Both the position numbers and the translations under genes were made by a program. Positions 37,236 to 47,500 of a DNA stretch of 64,000 bases are shown here, piece after piece. The notes beneath the pieces are model-generated. The model ran no database searches, was not told the DNA's origin, and worked only from the letters and a program-made list of their open reading frames with translations. The stretch covers positions 1 through 64,000 of the forward strand of contig NZ_JAAIKR010000004.1 of the NCBI RefSeq assembly GCF_018221465.1, written 5' to 3'. Numbering within the stretch: position 1 is the first letter of the stretch; each line of letters starts with the position of its first letter. The DNA comes from Shewanella intestini (lineage in GTDB: Bacteria > Pseudomonadota > Gammaproteobacteria > Enterobacterales > Shewanellaceae).

Positions 37236-37778
37236 TTATTTAATACGTTTCACTTTTATTTTTGCGTTACGGTCAGTAACGCCAAGCGAAAATGAACCTA
37301 AAGCGGCTTTTTCAATAATAACTTCTTGATCTAGTTTTAACTTATAACGGCGCGACTGTGTTTGTTTCCATACTTGACCATTATCAAGTGTGATAATGAG
37401 TGCGCCGTAAGGATCTTTTTTAATTACCGTAACCACACCGCGGATCTCATTGACACTGACTGCTTTTACTTTTAAACCAAACTCGGCTTTAGACGCGGTT
37501 GGAGTAACGACTTGGGGTTGAACTGCAACTTGGTTAAGGCTTTGCTCCTGTGAGGTAACCTCGCTGGTGTCGACAGCAAGAGATTGACTAAGCTTGTCAT
37601 AACAGACTAACCGTTCCAACTTGTCAGTTTGCTGAGCGCATTGAAGCATTTGTTGTGGTAGCGATGGTGATAATTGCTGAGGTAATTGTTCTGCTGCTTG
37701 TGCATTGATGGCCAGTAGGCTTACCGCTAAAGTTAATCCGCTGGGAAGTTGCGTTATTAAATTCCGATTACGTCGCAT
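37236..37778 (-). CDS. Exported hypothetical protein
   Basis: A 180-residue protein with a basic N-terminus and a signal peptide (LTLAVSLLAINAQAAEQ). A QQMLQCAQQTDKLERLVCYDKLSQSL segment with two cysteines follows, a pattern seen in several exported proteins. A beta-rich C-terminal half ends in IKVKRIK. The function is unknown. It is the first gene of the tatD operon (1 bp gap), so its promoter lies at 37790-37900. Confidence 0.7.
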   Translation of the reverse strand: MRRNRNLITQLPSGLTLAVSLLAINAQAAEQLPQQLSPSLPQQMLQCAQQTDKLERLVCYDKLSQSLAVDTSEVTSQEQSLNQVAVQPQVVTPTASKAEFGLKVKAVSVNEIRGVVTVIKKDPYGALIITLDNGQVWKQTQSRRYKLKLDQEVIIEKAALGSFSLGVTDRNAKIKVKRIK

Positions 37779-38017
37779 AATATTATCCTTATTATTATTG
37801 ATATGGCTTTATTGGCTTAAGTATATGGCGTGAATTTTACACATTTGAGCTTAGTAACGGTAAACGTTATTTTTACATGATGTTTTATCGTGCTTATCCA
37901 TCTATGTCTAGTCTGTATTGTGTTTCAGTGTCTGTTTTTACAGTAATTTAATCTTCATTGAGACAATGTTGATATTCAGGTTACGTTTGTTGTTATTCCG
38001 GTTTTTTTAATACAATA

Positions 38018-38046
38018 AAAAAGGGTGGAAAATCCACCCTTTTTAA
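38018..38046 (-). terminator. Terminator of tatABC
   Basis: A perfect 12-bp stem (aaaaagggtgga / tccacccttttt) with a 3-nt loop, 22 bp after the tatC stop, with T-rich sequence on both strands. Confidence 0.88.
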
Positions 38047-38066
38047 TTCATCTGCTGTGATTACTG

Positions 38067-38843
38067 CTATTTTTCTGGCTCTGCTTTTGTTTCAGACTCA
38101 TCGCTTTGCTCTTCGTCCTCTTCATCATCACCTTTTGGCGTATACATTTTTGCCGCAATTAACCCGCCTTCAAATAACAATAACATTGGTATTGCGAGCA
38201 TGGTTTGCGAAATGATATCAGGTGGCGTCAGTAACATACCTATGACAAAGGCACCAACAACGATATAGGGGCGTTTTTGTTGTAGCTCTTTTGGTGTCGT
38301 AACGCCTGCCCAACATAAAAGGACAACGGCTACAGGAATTTCAAAGGCTAACCCAAAAGCAAAAAACAGTTTTAAAATAAAGCTGAGATAGCTGCTGATG
38401 TCGGTTGCGACTTCAACCCCTTCTGGAGCAACACTGGTGAAAAAACCAAAAACAACTGGAAATACAACGTAATAAGCAAATGCTATTCCCATATAAAATA
38501 GCAGCGTACTGCTAACTAATAATGGCATAACAAGGCGTTTTTCGTGCTTATAAAGTCCCGGCGCGATAAATGACCAAATTTGTAATAATACGTAGGGTAT
38601 TGCCACAAAAAAAGCTAACACTAAAGTGAGTTTAAATGGTGCAAAGAATGGTGCGGCAACATCTGTCGCGATCATACTGCCCGATGCAGGAAGTGCATCC
38701 ATTAATGGCATTGCGACATATTGATAGATATCATTTGCCCAATAAACAAGGGCAATAAACACAATTAACACACTACCAACGGCTTTTAGAAGTTTGTTTC
38801 TTAGTTCAAGCAAATGACTAATAAGTGGCTGCTGTTGCGACAT
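38067..38843 (-). CDS. tatC: Twin-arginine translocase subunit TatC
   Basis: A 258-residue polytopic subunit with six transmembrane helices. It begins [21 protein letters not shown], the conserved cytoplasmic N-terminus that recognises the twin-arginine signal. Other family motifs are [18 protein letters not shown] and the acidic C-terminal tail ([13 protein letters not shown]). It recruits folded substrates such as PhsA in this window. It follows tatB by 3 bp. Confidence 0.95.
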   Translation of the reverse strand: MSQQQPLISHLLELRNKLLKAVGSVLIVFIALVYWANDIYQYVAMPLMDALPASGSMIATDVAAPFFAPFKLTLVLAFFVAIPYVLLQIWSFIAPGLYKHEKRLVMPLLVSSTLLFYMGIAFAYYVVFPVVFGFFTSVAPEGVEVATDISSYLSFILKLFFAFGLAFEIPVAVVLLCWAGVTTPKELQQKRPYIVVGAFVIGMLLTPPDIISQTMLAIPMLLLFEGGLIAAKMYTPKGDDEEDEEQSDESETKAEPEK

Positions 38844-38846
38844 GAA

Positions 38847-39275
38847 TTACCCGTTTGTTTTTGAATTAGCACTACTATCGCTGTCGCTATTATCAGCGGT
38901 TGGCTTAGCGTTATCCTGTGTCTCGGTTTTCAATGGTTCAACTTCGAAAGCCGGAGGCTCTACAGGCGGTTGTTCGTCAACTTGATAAGGACGATTGACC
39001 GATTGTGCAGCTTCTTTAAGCTGATCGATTGATTGTTGCAATTCAGGTGATAAATTTGAAAGGCCTTTGCTTTCAACTTTTTTCAAATCAGAATGCAACT
39101 GCTCAATTTGCAGCTCTTGTTCAAGTTCATCTTTTACAGAGTTAGCCATACGTTTCAAAGTACGTATCCAACCTGTAATTGAGCGGACTGCGACGGGTAA
39201 TCTTTCGGGGCCGAGTACAACCAGCCCCAATATGCCTATCAGCAGCAGCTCCATAAAGCCGATACCGTCGAACAT
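38847..39275 (-). CDS. tatB: Sec-independent translocase subunit TatB
   Basis: A 142-residue subunit. It begins [20 protein letters not shown], with an N-terminal transmembrane helix and the conserved GPERLP, then an amphipathic helix ([25 protein letters not shown]). It ends in a variable acidic, Ser- and Pro-rich tail. It forms the signal receptor complex with TatC. It is separated from tatA by 6 bp. Confidence 0.94.
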   Translation of the reverse strand: MFDGIGFMELLLIGILGLVVLGPERLPVAVRSITGWIRTLKRMANSVKDELEQELQIEQLHSDLKKVESKGLSNLSPELQQSIDQLKEAAQSVNRPYQVDEQPPVEPPAFEVEPLKTETQDNAKPTADNSDSDSSANSKTNG

Positions 39276-39281
39276 AATTGA

Positions 39282-39515
39282 TTACGCCTGTTCTTTATCC
39301 TTTGACTCAGGCTTTTTTTCTTCAGCCTGCTGTGAAGTTTGAGCAACTTCTTTTTCTTCAATCGCCTTTGCTTCGTCTTCAGAAGACATGGCACTCTTGA
39401 AGCCTTTAACTGCACCGCCTAAATCACCGCCTAAAGAACGTAATTTCTTCGTTCCAAAAAGTAAAACAACAATTAATGCAACGATAAGAAGTTGCCAAAT
39501 ACTGATGCCGCCCAT
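39282..39515 (-). CDS. tatA: Sec-independent translocase subunit TatA
   Basis: A 77-residue pore-forming subunit beginning [20 protein letters not shown] and continuing with [21 protein letters not shown], then a charged tail ([20 protein letters not shown]). The Shewanella start [11 protein letters not shown] is standard. First gene of tatABC, with GAGGAAATCTTC before the ATG. A 132-bp gap from ubiB suggests its own promoter. Confidence 0.95.
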   Translation of the reverse strand: MGGISIWQLLIVALIVVLLFGTKKLRSLGGDLGGAVKGFKSAMSSEDEAKAIEEKEVAQTSQQAEEKKPESKDKEQA

Positions 39516-39647
39516 GAAGATTTCCTCTTAAACATTTGTAATGTAATAGTCTACTTAACTGTAAAATAACTGCCATGCTCTTAACACATGTATGAAAAAC
39601 ACGTCGATTATATTAAGTATTATGAACTTCTAATTAATAAGTGCTAG

Positions 39648-41297
39648 CTAAAATTTGCGATTCTTTGGTCTAGATCGCCATCCTATAAGCCATAGCACTG
39701 TACCTAAGCTAATGCTTACATAAGCTGGCCATAGTGTAACGTTTTGACTAAATAATATTGTGCCACAGATCAACAAAACGGCAGAAGTGATGAGAAGGTA
39801 TTGGCTTTTTTGGTTTTTTTGTTGAAAGTTCAAATACTTATCTAGCATTTGTTGTTGTGAACCCAACAGTTTTCTGCCCATTTTTAAGTTGTCGATCACT
39901 AATTCAGGGATTTCAGGAAACTTATCTGACCAATATGGCACGTTGGCTTTCATTTTGTTAAACATGGCTTTAGGGCCAACTTGTTCTGCCATCCATTGTT
40001 CTAAAAATGGCTTGGCAGTTTGCCAAAGATCCAGCTGCGGATAAAGTTGACGGCCTAAACCTTCAATATAAAGTAAGGTTTTTTCCAATAATACCAATTG
40101 CGGTTGCACGACGATGTCAAATTTTCTGGCTGTTCTAAAGAGCTCGAGTAGGACGTGACCGAATGAGATTTCGTCTAAAGGTTTATTGAACATGGGCTCG
40201 CAAACGACTTTTACAGCTTGTTCAAATGCCAAAATATCGGTGTTTTCAGACACCCAACCAGACTCAATGTATAACTGGGCGATGCGATGGTAATCACGAT
40301 TGAAAAAAGCGAGGAAGTTTTCGGCTAGGTAACGTTTATCTTGCTCTGTCAGTGTTCCCATGATGCCGCAATCAAGGCCTATGTAATATGGATTTTCAGG
40401 GTGCTCTGTGCTGATAAAAATATTACCAGGGTGCATATCGGCATGGAAAAAATTATCACGAAACACTTGAGTGAAGAATAATTCAACGCCACGTTCAGCA
40501 AGTAGTTTTAAGTTAGTGCCTTGTGCATTAAGTGCGTCAATGTCTGACACGGGGATGCCGTATACGCGCTCCATAACCATTAAGCGTGGATAACAATGTT
40601 CTTCATACACAAAAGGGATATAAAGAGCGCCTGATTCTAAAAAGTTATTGCGTAGTCTAATAGCATTAAGTGCTTCAAGTTTTAAGTTTAGTTCGCCTAA
40701 AATGGTGGTTTGATAATCTTCAATCACTTCAGCTGGGCGTAAGCGGTTACCTTCACCGAGTACACGTTCGAGCAAATTAGCCCCTTGTGACATCATTAAT
40801 AAGTCTGCGCGAATTTTAGCTTCAACATTTGGGCGTAAAACTTTTAGCACCACTTCTTTGCCGTTCGATTTTAATATAGCGGTGTGTACTTGAGAAATAG
40901 ATGCAGAAGCTAAAGGGGTATCGTTAAAGTCATCAAATAGTGATTCAATTGGGGCATTTAGCTCTTCTTCAATGGCTTTTCTGGCCAGACTTGAATCAAA
41001 TGGAGGGACTTTATCTTGTAGCATGGCTAACTGATATGCCCACTCGTCGTCGAGTAAGTCGCGACGAGTAGACAGCATTTGCCCTAATTTGATGTAAACC
41101 GGCCCAAGTTCTTGCATGGCTAAACGGACGCGTTCTGCCGGGAGTGATTGCTTGTGTTTGTTACGTAACCAAAAAAAGCACATTCGAACCAGTGAAAAGT
41201 ACCAAGGCCGCTTTTGAGGAGGAATGAGATCATCTATGCCGTAGTTTAAAACGATTTTGATAACATTGTAGCCGCGCTTGATACTTGCAATGGTCAT
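39648..41297 (-). CDS. ubiB: Ubiquinone biosynthesis kinase-like protein UbiB
   Basis: A 549-residue ABC1/ADCK-type atypical kinase required for ubiquinone synthesis. Motifs: the KxGQ region [44 protein letters not shown] and LDCGIMGTL, with two C-terminal transmembrane helices (about 500-545). It probably acts on lipid intermediates. The ATG overlaps the ubiJ stop by 4 bp, so the two are coupled. Gene order is ubiE-ubiJ-ubiB. Confidence 0.95.
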   Translation of the reverse strand: MTIASIKRGYNVIKIVLNYGIDDLIPPQKRPWYFSLVRMCFFWLRNKHKQSLPAERVRLAMQELGPVYIKLGQMLSTRRDLLDDEWAYQLAMLQDKVPPFDSSLARKAIEEELNAPIESLFDDFNDTPLASASISQVHTAILKSNGKEVVLKVLRPNVEAKIRADLLMMSQGANLLERVLGEGNRLRPAEVIEDYQTTILGELNLKLEALNAIRLRNNFLESGALYIPFVYEEHCYPRLMVMERVYGIPVSDIDALNAQGTNLKLLAERGVELFFTQVFRDNFFHADMHPGNIFISTEHPENPYYIGLDCGIMGTLTEQDKRYLAENFLAFFNRDYHRIAQLYIESGWVSENTDILAFEQAVKVVCEPMFNKPLDEISFGHVLLELFRTARKFDIVVQPQLVLLEKTLLYIEGLGRQLYPQLDLWQTAKPFLEQWMAEQVGPKAMFNKMKANVPYWSDKFPEIPELVIDNLKMGRKLLGSQQQMLDKYLNFQQKNQKSQYLLITSAVLLICGTILFSQNVTLWPAYVSISLGTVLWLIGWRSRPKNRKF

Positions 41298-41914
41298 GTA
41301 ATTATTTTGTCTCTTAGTTTTGTTATTTGTTGGGCGAGTTGATCGGTATCGTTGACGATATCTTCTATGTTGTCTTTAAAATGCAGGTAGTCAATTTTGT
41401 GCAAAGTGAGTTTGTATTCTTCATTGAGCAATTGCCCCATATGATCGACGCTTTTCATTGCGACGTCTTTTGAAGTGTTAATGAGGCGTTTGCTTTGTTG
41501 AGTGAGGATATGGGCAGGTGCGTCACCAATGTATTTTGAGAGTGGTTCGGCAAAATCAAATTCAATTTGCTGTAAATAATGACTGAATGTTTGCAGTAAT
41601 TGAATGTCACCTTTTAACTGCAGTTTATCTTGTTTGATGAGTTCGGTGAGGTTAGCACCTTCGGTAAGGGTATAGAGTGTTGAAGCATCAGCAATAACAC
41701 TGACATCGGCTTGACCTTCGTAGTAACTAAAAACGTGTATTTGTTTGGCAAAGACAAAATACAGTGGCCAGTTTAACTGGCTTAACTTAATGCAAAGGAC
41801 TTTTGAATGCAGTGTCTTTAACTTGGCATAATCAACTTTGGCTTGCGTAGGAAGGGCGGCGAAGCCCATTTCTATCGCGCTACAGGTGAGAAGTGCTAAG
41901 TGATTCACTCGCAT
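41294..41914 (-). CDS. ubiJ: Ubiquinone biosynthesis accessory factor UbiJ
   Basis: A 206-residue SCP2-domain protein (lipid-binding fold from about residue 15 to 125, with [26 protein letters not shown] in two parts) and a helical C-terminus. In E. coli UbiJ holds the ubiquinone precursors for the Ubi complex and is needed under aerobic and anaerobic conditions. It overlaps ubiE by 1 bp and ubiB by 4 bp, confirming translational coupling. Confidence 0.9.
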   Translation of the reverse strand: MRVNHLALLTCSAIEMGFAALPTQAKVDYAKLKTLHSKVLCIKLSQLNWPLYFVFAKQIHVFSYYEGQADVSVIADASTLYTLTEGANLTELIKQDKLQLKGDIQLLQTFSHYLQQIEFDFAEPLSKYIGDAPAHILTQQSKRLINTSKDVAMKSVDHMGQLLNEEYKLTLHKIDYLHFKDNIEDIVNDTDQLAQQITKLRDKIIT

Positions 41915-42669
41915 TAAAACTTGTATCCTCGATGCAAAGCCACTACGCCATCGGTCATGTTGGTGTAGTCGACTTGTTCTAGGCCGGCATCAATCATCAT
42001 TTGCTTTAATGTTTCTTGATCTGGATGCATGCGGATTGATTCAGCCAAATATTCGTAACTGTCGGCATCTTGAGTGATCATTGCGCCCATTTTAGGCAAT
42101 ACTTTAAAGCTATATAAGTCGTAGACTTTGCGCATTACTTCATGCTTTGGTTTTGAAAACTCAAGCACTAACAGTTTGCCACCTGGCTTTAACACACGGC
42201 GCATTGAACGTAAGGCCGCGTCTTTATCGGTTACGTTACGCAGACCAAATGCAATGGTGATTATATCAAAGTGGTTATCAGGAAATGGCAACGCTTCAGC
42301 GTTAGCTTGTACATAGGAAACGTTATTAACAATACCGCGGTCACGTAATTTAGTGCGGCCAACTTTTAGCATTGAGTCATTAATATCTGCAATGACAACG
42401 CTACCTGTATTACCCACAATGCGTGAAAATTTGGCTGTTAAATCGCCAGTACCACCCGCTAAATCGAGGATACTCATGCCAGGCCGCGCTGCTGCGACTT
42501 CAATGGTATGGCGCTTCCATAAACGGTGAATACCGAATGACATAACATCATTCATAATGTCATATTTGGCAGCCACAGAATGAAACACGTCAGCCACTAA
42601 GTCAGCTTTCTTCTCTGCTTCAACGGTTTTATAACCAAAATGAGTATTGTTTGAATTGTCTTCAGACAT
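41914..42669 (-). CDS. ubiE: Ubiquinone/menaquinone C-methyltransferase
   Basis: A 251-residue class I methyltransferase that methylates demethylmenaquinone and the ubiquinone precursor. The SAM-binding motif [11 protein letters not shown] and the family segments [33 protein letters not shown] and [19 protein letters not shown] are present. It feeds the menaquinone pool that PhsC and decaheme pathways use. First gene of the ubi cluster, with its own upstream region at 42670-42900. Confidence 0.96.
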   Translation of the reverse strand: MSEDNSNNTHFGYKTVEAEKKADLVADVFHSVAAKYDIMNDVMSFGIHRLWKRHTIEVAAARPGMSILDLAGGTGDLTAKFSRIVGNTGSVVIADINDSMLKVGRTKLRDRGIVNNVSYVQANAEALPFPDNHFDIITIAFGLRNVTDKDAALRSMRRVLKPGGKLLVLEFSKPKHEVMRKVYDLYSFKVLPKMGAMITQDADSYEYLAESIRMHPDQETLKQMMIDAGLEQVDYTNMTDGVVALHRGYKF

Positions 42670-42900
42670 CGGTATTTTCCTATTATCCTATTTTACAATT
42701 TGTGAATATAGAGTGTATTCCATTGTCACAGTTTGCTGAATCGTTGTTCATTCAGTTTGTGATGGTTATCAATTGAAGTGCTAAAGTTAATCCTTTTGTT
42801 TTAGGCGTTAATTAGCTATACGCAAATGGGTTTTATTTTGGCTCAATTGAACAACGCATTTTTTGAGCATTAGAGCACGAATAAGGCGTACAAATCTACT

Positions 42901-43938
42901 TTAACCCACAGTATTAAGTCGGCCTTGAATGTAAGCATAAATTAATTCACTGACACTTTGGCCCACATCGCGCGCACCAGCTTGTGGGTTACTGTCGTGA
43001 CAACTTGGTGCAGCCTCAGCAATATGACAATAAGCACTGTGACTGTGGTTGGCAATATAGTAAAGATAATGGCAAGCGTCGTTAAGCGGTATACCGGCCA
43101 TTGTTGTCGCGCTGCTTGGCATTTTACTGATTGCGTCAACATCAAGCTCCACGCCAACAGGTGCAGCGGTTTGATTTAGTTTTTTCACGGCTTGTTCAAG
43201 TGCGCTGTCAAGGCGCAATTCTCGACGTACCCAAATTTGTTGGAAGGTATGCCAAGTGGCACCAAATAAACTTAACTGCTCTAATGACGCTTCGGTATTT
43301 TTAAGCTCATGCAAGCCTAAAATATGGTAGTCGTTTAACGCGCCATTGGCTGCGGCATAACTAAAGCCGTTACCGCTGTGGCGTCCTTCTCTTGGACGAA
43401 AGTCGCTGTGAGGATCAAGGTTTATGGCGCTTAATGCTTGCGAAAAGTGATGCTTAGCCGCGGTTAAAATTGGAAAGGCATTATTGTGCCCGCCACCAAT
43501 GATGATAGGCTCTAGTTGGGCTGCAAATACCTGAGTTAGTATCGCTTCAACTGCATGATCAAGTTGTGCGGTTAAGTGCCTTAAATCCGGTATGCTGTCG
43601 ATGGCGCTGAGTTCGTTTGCGCTGGTGTTAAGACTAATTTGCCCGACAATCAAACATTGGGAGGCATCGAAGAATCGATTTGATTGTAAGTTTAGCCACT
43701 GACTAAGGGTGGCATTAAAAGCGTTGTCTGCACCGCCTCGCCCTAAGTTCGCCCTGGGGCCAATGTCTTCTGCAATGCCAATAATGGCAAACCGAGCGCC
43801 AGCAGATTTTGCTTTGGTAAGCGCTTGTTCAAGTGGCATTTGCGCGTCAAGTAATTGCACTTGCTGACCTATTTTTACTTCACCATCACGCGGGCTTAAT
43901 TGCGTTTGTAAGGCACAATGGGTATAAGGTAAGAGCAT
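42901..43938 (-). CDS. Formimidoylglutamase-like arginase family protein
   Basis: A 345-residue ureohydrolase. Binuclear manganese motifs in the form used by formimidoylglutamases and agmatinases: GGGHNNAFP, NLDPHSDFRPREGRHSG and ELDVDAISKMPSSA. Two aspartate/histidine clusters thus give all expected ligands. A histidine pathway role (hydrolysis of N-formimidoylglutamate) is likely, though no hut gene neighbours it. The ATG at 43938 has AAGGATG 5 nt upstream. The terminator of rraA ends just upstream of it, so it has its own short promoter region. Confidence 0.75.
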   Translation of the reverse strand: MLLPYTHCALQTQLSPRDGEVKIGQQVQLLDAQMPLEQALTKAKSAGARFAIIGIAEDIGPRANLGRGGADNAFNATLSQWLNLQSNRFFDASQCLIVGQISLNTSANELSAIDSIPDLRHLTAQLDHAVEAILTQVFAAQLEPIIIGGGHNNAFPILTAAKHHFSQALSAINLDPHSDFRPREGRHSGNGFSYAAANGALNDYHILGLHELKNTEASLEQLSLFGATWHTFQQIWVRRELRLDSALEQAVKKLNQTAAPVGVELDVDAISKMPSSATTMAGIPLNDACHYLYYIANHSHSAYCHIAEAAPSCHDSNPQAGARDVGQSVSELIYAYIQGRLNTVG

Positions 43939-43960
43939 AAAACATCCTTGAAAGCCAATA

Positions 43961-43983
43961 AAAAAGCCAGCATAGCTGGCTTT
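43961..43983 (-). terminator. Terminator of rraA, immediately upstream of the arginase-family gene
   Basis: The perfect 9-bp stem aaagccagc / gctggcttt with a 3-nt loop is followed on the minus strand by TTTTT. It lies 58 bp after the rraA stop and only 23 bp before the next start. Confidence 0.85.
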
Positions 43984-44041
43984 AATCAATAAAGTTAATC
44001 ATTGCAAGATACGTATTAGCATCATAAAAAGTGCGTGATGA

Positions 44042-44527
44042 TTAATCAATATCTAATGGTTCTGGTGACAAAATGATACCGGTGTTATCAGCATAAACAT
44101 GATCGCCGGGCAAAAAGGTTACGCCACCAAAGTTAACTGGAATTTCCACTTCGCCAACACTGTGTTGGTCTGCACCAACTGGAATGGATGCCATCGCTTG
44201 AATGCCGATATCGAACTCTTCGAGTGCGTCAACGTCGCGGACGGTGCCGTATACAATAATACCTTCCCAGTGATTATTGACCGCTTGTTCAACAATGCGA
44301 GCATCAATCAGAGCACGTCTAAGCGATCCTCCGCCATCGATGAGTAAGACTTTTCCTTCACCGTCTTCTTGAACTGCATCGGCAATAAGGCCGTTATCTT
44401 CAAAGCACTTGATTGTGCTAATGGCACCACCAAAAGAGCTGCAACCACCATAATTACTGAACATAGGTTCGACGACATCGACGACATCAATATACATATC
44501 ACACAGTTCTGAGGTGTTGTATTCCAT
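44042..44527 (-). CDS. rraA: Ribonuclease E activity regulator RraA
   Basis: A 161-residue trimeric protein that binds RNase E and inhibits its decay activity. Family motifs: [64 protein letters not shown] and [20 protein letters not shown]. The length equals the E. coli protein. It also has remote similarity to HMG aldolases. The ATG is preceded by TAGGAGTTAACT, a clear ribosome site. Confidence 0.95.
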   Translation of the reverse strand: MEYNTSELCDMYIDVVDVVEPMFSNYGGCSSFGGAISTIKCFEDNGLIADAVQEDGEGKVLLIDGGGSLRRALIDARIVEQAVNNHWEGIIVYGTVRDVDALEEFDIGIQAMASIPVGADQHSVGEVEIPVNFGGVTFLPGDHVYADNTGIILSPEPLDID

Positions 44528-44553
44528 AGTTAACTCCTAATGGTAAGCCAAAT

Positions 44554-44601
44554 TTTTACCTATTAAATAAGGCAAAGTTTTACCTATTAAATAAGGCAAA
44601 G
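44554..44601. repeat. Two exact 24-bp tandem copies in the rraA promoter region
   Basis: ttttacctattaaataaggcaaag is repeated directly, 30-75 bp upstream of the rraA start. The copy number of any promoter element in it would be doubled. The rest of the 44528-44931 gap shows no gene; a 65-codon plus-strand frame at 44757-44954 lacks support. Confidence 0.85.
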
Positions 44602-44931
44602 TTTAATGAATTATATGAGCTTTTCTTGAAAATAAAAGCGGTATTAATCACGCACCGATGGTTATTTGATGATTTATTTGTTTACTATTTAGAACTCTTT
44701 GTTTTATTATTCAGTCGAAAGCGACGCGTTGTACCTTATTTTTTTACATTGTAGCGATGATATTGGTACAGATGCCGAACATTTTGATATCGAACGTAAT
44801 GGCAATGAATCAATTGCTTAGCTTTCATTATATTCAGTTGATAAAACTGAAATGCACTCATTTGTTGGTTTTAGGGACGTGGTTCCTGATTAAATATTTA
44901 GCAAAGGCACAACAGCCTGAAAGAGGTTCTG

Positions 44932-45180
44932 ATGGAAAACATGAATATGATTGAAGTTGTGGGGTATATGGCATCAGTGATGGTGGCTATCTCATTAATG
45001 ATGAAGGATATTATTTGGCTTCGTTGGATTAATTTTGTAGGTTGCAGCTTGTTTGTTATTTACGGGGTGCAAATCGATGCTTGGCCTGTGGCTGGCATGA
45101 ATGCCTTTGTCGGATGCGTCAATATTTATCATCTGGCTAAAATTTATCGTAAAAAGTTTTTTGCAACAGCCGCGGCATAA
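44932..45180 (+). CDS. YgjV-like small inner membrane protein
   Basis: An 82-residue protein with about three hydrophobic segments (VVGYMASVMVAISLMM, WINFVGCSLFVIYGV, AGMNAFVGCVNIYHL). The glycine and asparagine pattern fits YgjV-type short membrane proteins (also related to the SWEET-like PnuC/sugar-transporter half repeats). AGAGG lies 6-8 nt before the ATG. The function is unknown. Confidence 0.75.
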   Translation: MENMNMIEVVGYMASVMVAISLMMKDIIWLRWINFVGCSLFVIYGVQIDAWPVAGMNAFVGCVNIYHLAKIYRKKFFATAAA

Positions 45181-45616
45181 CGTTAACGCTTGTCTGTTAT
45201 GACTCACGTCGCCTTTGGGCGGCGTGGTCGTTTATCTGCTTAGTTAATTTTCCGCAAATACGAATGTTAAATACCGAATATAGTGCTAAATACCGAATAT
45301 AAAGACGCAATATTAAGTTGTTGTCTTTACCACCTTGGGTGTCAGGCCTGCTGCACTCGATGTCAAAAATCACTGATTAAATACCCCATACCGTACTTCC
45401 AATATTCAATATTGCGTTTCTGATTGTTAGCTCCAGCCATAAGATATTGATACAAATATTTTAATTGTAATTTCAATTATCTTCTATCTTCTATCTGCAT
45501 TTCTAGCTGTCATAAATATTTCGACAAACCGTCATGTAATCGTCATTGGTATTTTCTATGGTTTGTTTGCCATCAACGGCTTAGGTCTTAACCTAAACAA
45601 CCCAAGGATTGATGTG
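45181..45616. other. Gene-free stretch with a short direct repeat
   Basis: Downstream of the ygjV-like gene, an imperfect hairpin at 45206-45225 (acgtcgcc / ggcggcgt) may terminate it. The 15-mer taaataccgaatata occurs at 45268 and 45287 (19-bp step). No gene or other signal was found. Confidence 0.5.
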
Positions 45617-46138
45617 ATGAGAGTAGCCATAACAAAAATGGATAAAACGGCGTTTTATTATCTTGCAAGCTTAGGACGAGTAGCCAAGTGGCACACCCTC
45701 GCATTGCGGACGTCAGCTTGTGGCAATGGGCCTTTATATGTTGTGTTGTTTGTGGGCTTATTCTTTACCCATCAACAAGGTAGCGCGTTCTTCCACGCTG
45801 GCTTGATTAGCTTTGCTATTGAACTCCCTATTTACTTTGGGCTTAAAAATGGCATTCGCCGGGTGAGACCTTGCCATTGCTTAGCAGGCGTTCAAAGTTC
45901 GATTGAACCATCTGATAAGTTTAGTTTGCCGTCAGGACATAGTAGTGCAGCGTTTGTAATGGCGGGATTAGTGTATTGTTTTTTCCCCTTATTTGCGCCT
46001 ATAGCCTTTATTTGGGCCACAGCGATTGCCTTATCTAGGGTGATATTAGGGGTGCATTATCCGCTAGATACTATTGCGGGTATGGGGCTAGGGATAGGAA
46101 GCGTTTGGTGTGCCAGCTTATTTTTTATTGGTGTATAG
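45617..46138 (+). CDS. PAP2-family lipid phosphatase
   Basis: A 173-residue membrane phosphatase. The three PAP2 motifs are complete: KNGIRRVRPC (K-X6-RP), PSGHSS and SRVILGVHYPLD. About five hydrophobic helices surround them. Such enzymes dephosphorylate undecaprenyl pyrophosphate or phosphatidic acid. The ATG at 45617 is chosen with AAGGA upstream; an upstream TTG would add a non-conserved extension. It is followed by a glycosyltransferase gene 103 bp later on the same strand, suggesting a shared envelope role. Confidence 0.88.
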   Translation: MRVAITKMDKTAFYYLASLGRVAKWHTLALRTSACGNGPLYVVLFVGLFFTHQQGSAFFHAGLISFAIELPIYFGLKNGIRRVRPCHCLAGVQSSIEPSDKFSLPSGHSSAAFVMAGLVYCFFPLFAPIAFIWATAIALSRVILGVHYPLDTIAGMGLGIGSVWCASLFFIGV

Positions 46139-46241
46139 CGAAAAAACGGCAATGAATTTGTGATAAATCGAGCTCAGTAAGAACCCTAGCGGTTTGGCTA
46201 CATTTTAAGGTTAATGCAAATAAGCAGAGGGAAGTGAGTGA

Positions 46242-47291
46242 ATGAATTTACTTTATGGTGTGCAAGGTACAGGCAATGGTCATATTAGCCGTGCAAGAGT
46301 GATGGCCAAAGCTTTTGAACAACAAAATGTTAAGGTGGATTATTTATTTTCTGGACGTGATGACGATGAATATTTCGACATGGCATGTTTTGGTGATTAT
46401 CAAACTCGCTCTGGAATGACTTTTGTGAGTGAAAAAGGCCGCGTGAAATACTTAAAAACGGGTAAACAAAACCTACAAGCGCCAATGCGTAAAGAGGTGA
46501 ATGAACTCGATTTGTCAAAATACGATTTAGTGTTAAATGATTTTGAGCCTGTATCGGCTTGGGCGGCAAAACGTCAAGGTGTGACGTCGATCTCTGTTAG
46601 TCACCAAGCCGCTTTTAAGTATGGCGTACCTAAGCGTGGTATGAATTGGTTTAATGAATTACTGATTAACCATTTTGCACCAGCAGATGTGTCTTTAGGT
46701 TGTCATTGGCATCACTTTGGCTATCCCATATTGCCGCCTTTTGTTGATGTCACTCAAGATGTTCAAGGCGAAAACCAGCGTATTTTAGTGTATTTACCTT
46801 TTGAAGCGGCAGATGACATTGTGACATTTTTAAGTGCAACGCAAGCAGTAAACTTTGTTGTTTACCATAAACACATACCTTCAATGCCTTTACCACCACA
46901 TATTCAATGGTGTGGTTTTGACCGACAAAGGTTTAAAACTCATTTGGCTAGATGTGGTGGCGTTATTGGTAATGCTGGCTTTGAATTAGCCAGTGAAGCG
47001 ATGACTTTAGGCAAAAAATTGTTGGTTAAACCGTTAGTCGGTCAATTTGAGCAAACGGCAAATGTGGCAGCATTAGAGTTATTGGCTGCGGCGCAAAGCA
47101 TGAATAAATTAGACGCTACTATATTAACACGCTGGTTAAAAGCCTCATCACCAGCACCTATTGCGTATCCTCAAGTGGGTGATGTGTTAGCTAAGTGGGT
47201 TGTTAAAGGCGATTGGTTTGAGCATAAAAGTTTATGTGACAACTTATGGCAACAAGTGTCGCTACCAGATAATTGGGCAAAAAAACAATAA
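46242..47291 (+). CDS. MJ1255/VC2487-type glycosyltransferase
   Basis: A 349-residue GT-B-like protein. It starts MNLLYGVQGTGNGHISRARV, with the nucleotide-sugar and GxGxGH signature, and has a conserved C-terminal GGVIGNAGFELASEAMTLGK plus GQFEQTANVAALELL, as in UDP-glycosyltransferases. The acceptor and sugar are unknown. Its position after a PAP2 phosphatase points to lipid- or envelope-linked glycosylation. It begins with GGGAAG about 10 nt upstream. Confidence 0.85.
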   Translation: MNLLYGVQGTGNGHISRARVMAKAFEQQNVKVDYLFSGRDDDEYFDMACFGDYQTRSGMTFVSEKGRVKYLKTGKQNLQAPMRKEVNELDLSKYDLVLNDFEPVSAWAAKRQGVTSISVSHQAAFKYGVPKRGMNWFNELLINHFAPADVSLGCHWHHFGYPILPPFVDVTQDVQGENQRILVYLPFEAADDIVTFLSATQAVNFVVYHKHIPSMPLPPHIQWCGFDRQRFKTHLARCGGVIGNAGFELASEAMTLGKKLLVKPLVGQFEQTANVAALELLAAAQSMNKLDATILTRWLKASSPAPIAYPQVGDVLAKWVVKGDWFEHKSLCDNLWQQVSLPDNWAKKQ

Positions 47292-47319
47292 TGCTAATAT
47301 TGATATTAATTTTGTCTTC

Positions 47320-47360
47320 CCCACAAAAAAGGTTCACCGAGGTGAACCTTTTTTGTGGGT
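47320..47360. terminator. Strong bidirectional terminator after the glycosyltransferase
   Basis: A perfect 19-bp stem (cccacaaaaaaggttcacc / ggtgaaccttttttgtggg) with a 2-nt loop. It has internal A and T runs on both strands and lies between convergent genes (glycosyltransferase and rsd). Confidence 0.92.
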
Positions 47361-47500
47361 GTGAGTTTAATCGTTATGACTGTAACGGAGTTATCCATTA
47401 ATAAATTTCATCATCATGACTATTTCAAACGATGATTATCCAATGTCACTAAGTGCGAGTATTTAGCCACGCAATATCGCTGTCAATTATGGCGTTACCT

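Noticed and set aside
44757-44954. 65-codon plus-strand frame overlapping the ygjV-like start
   Set aside because: Overlaps a better-supported gene and has no initiation signal.
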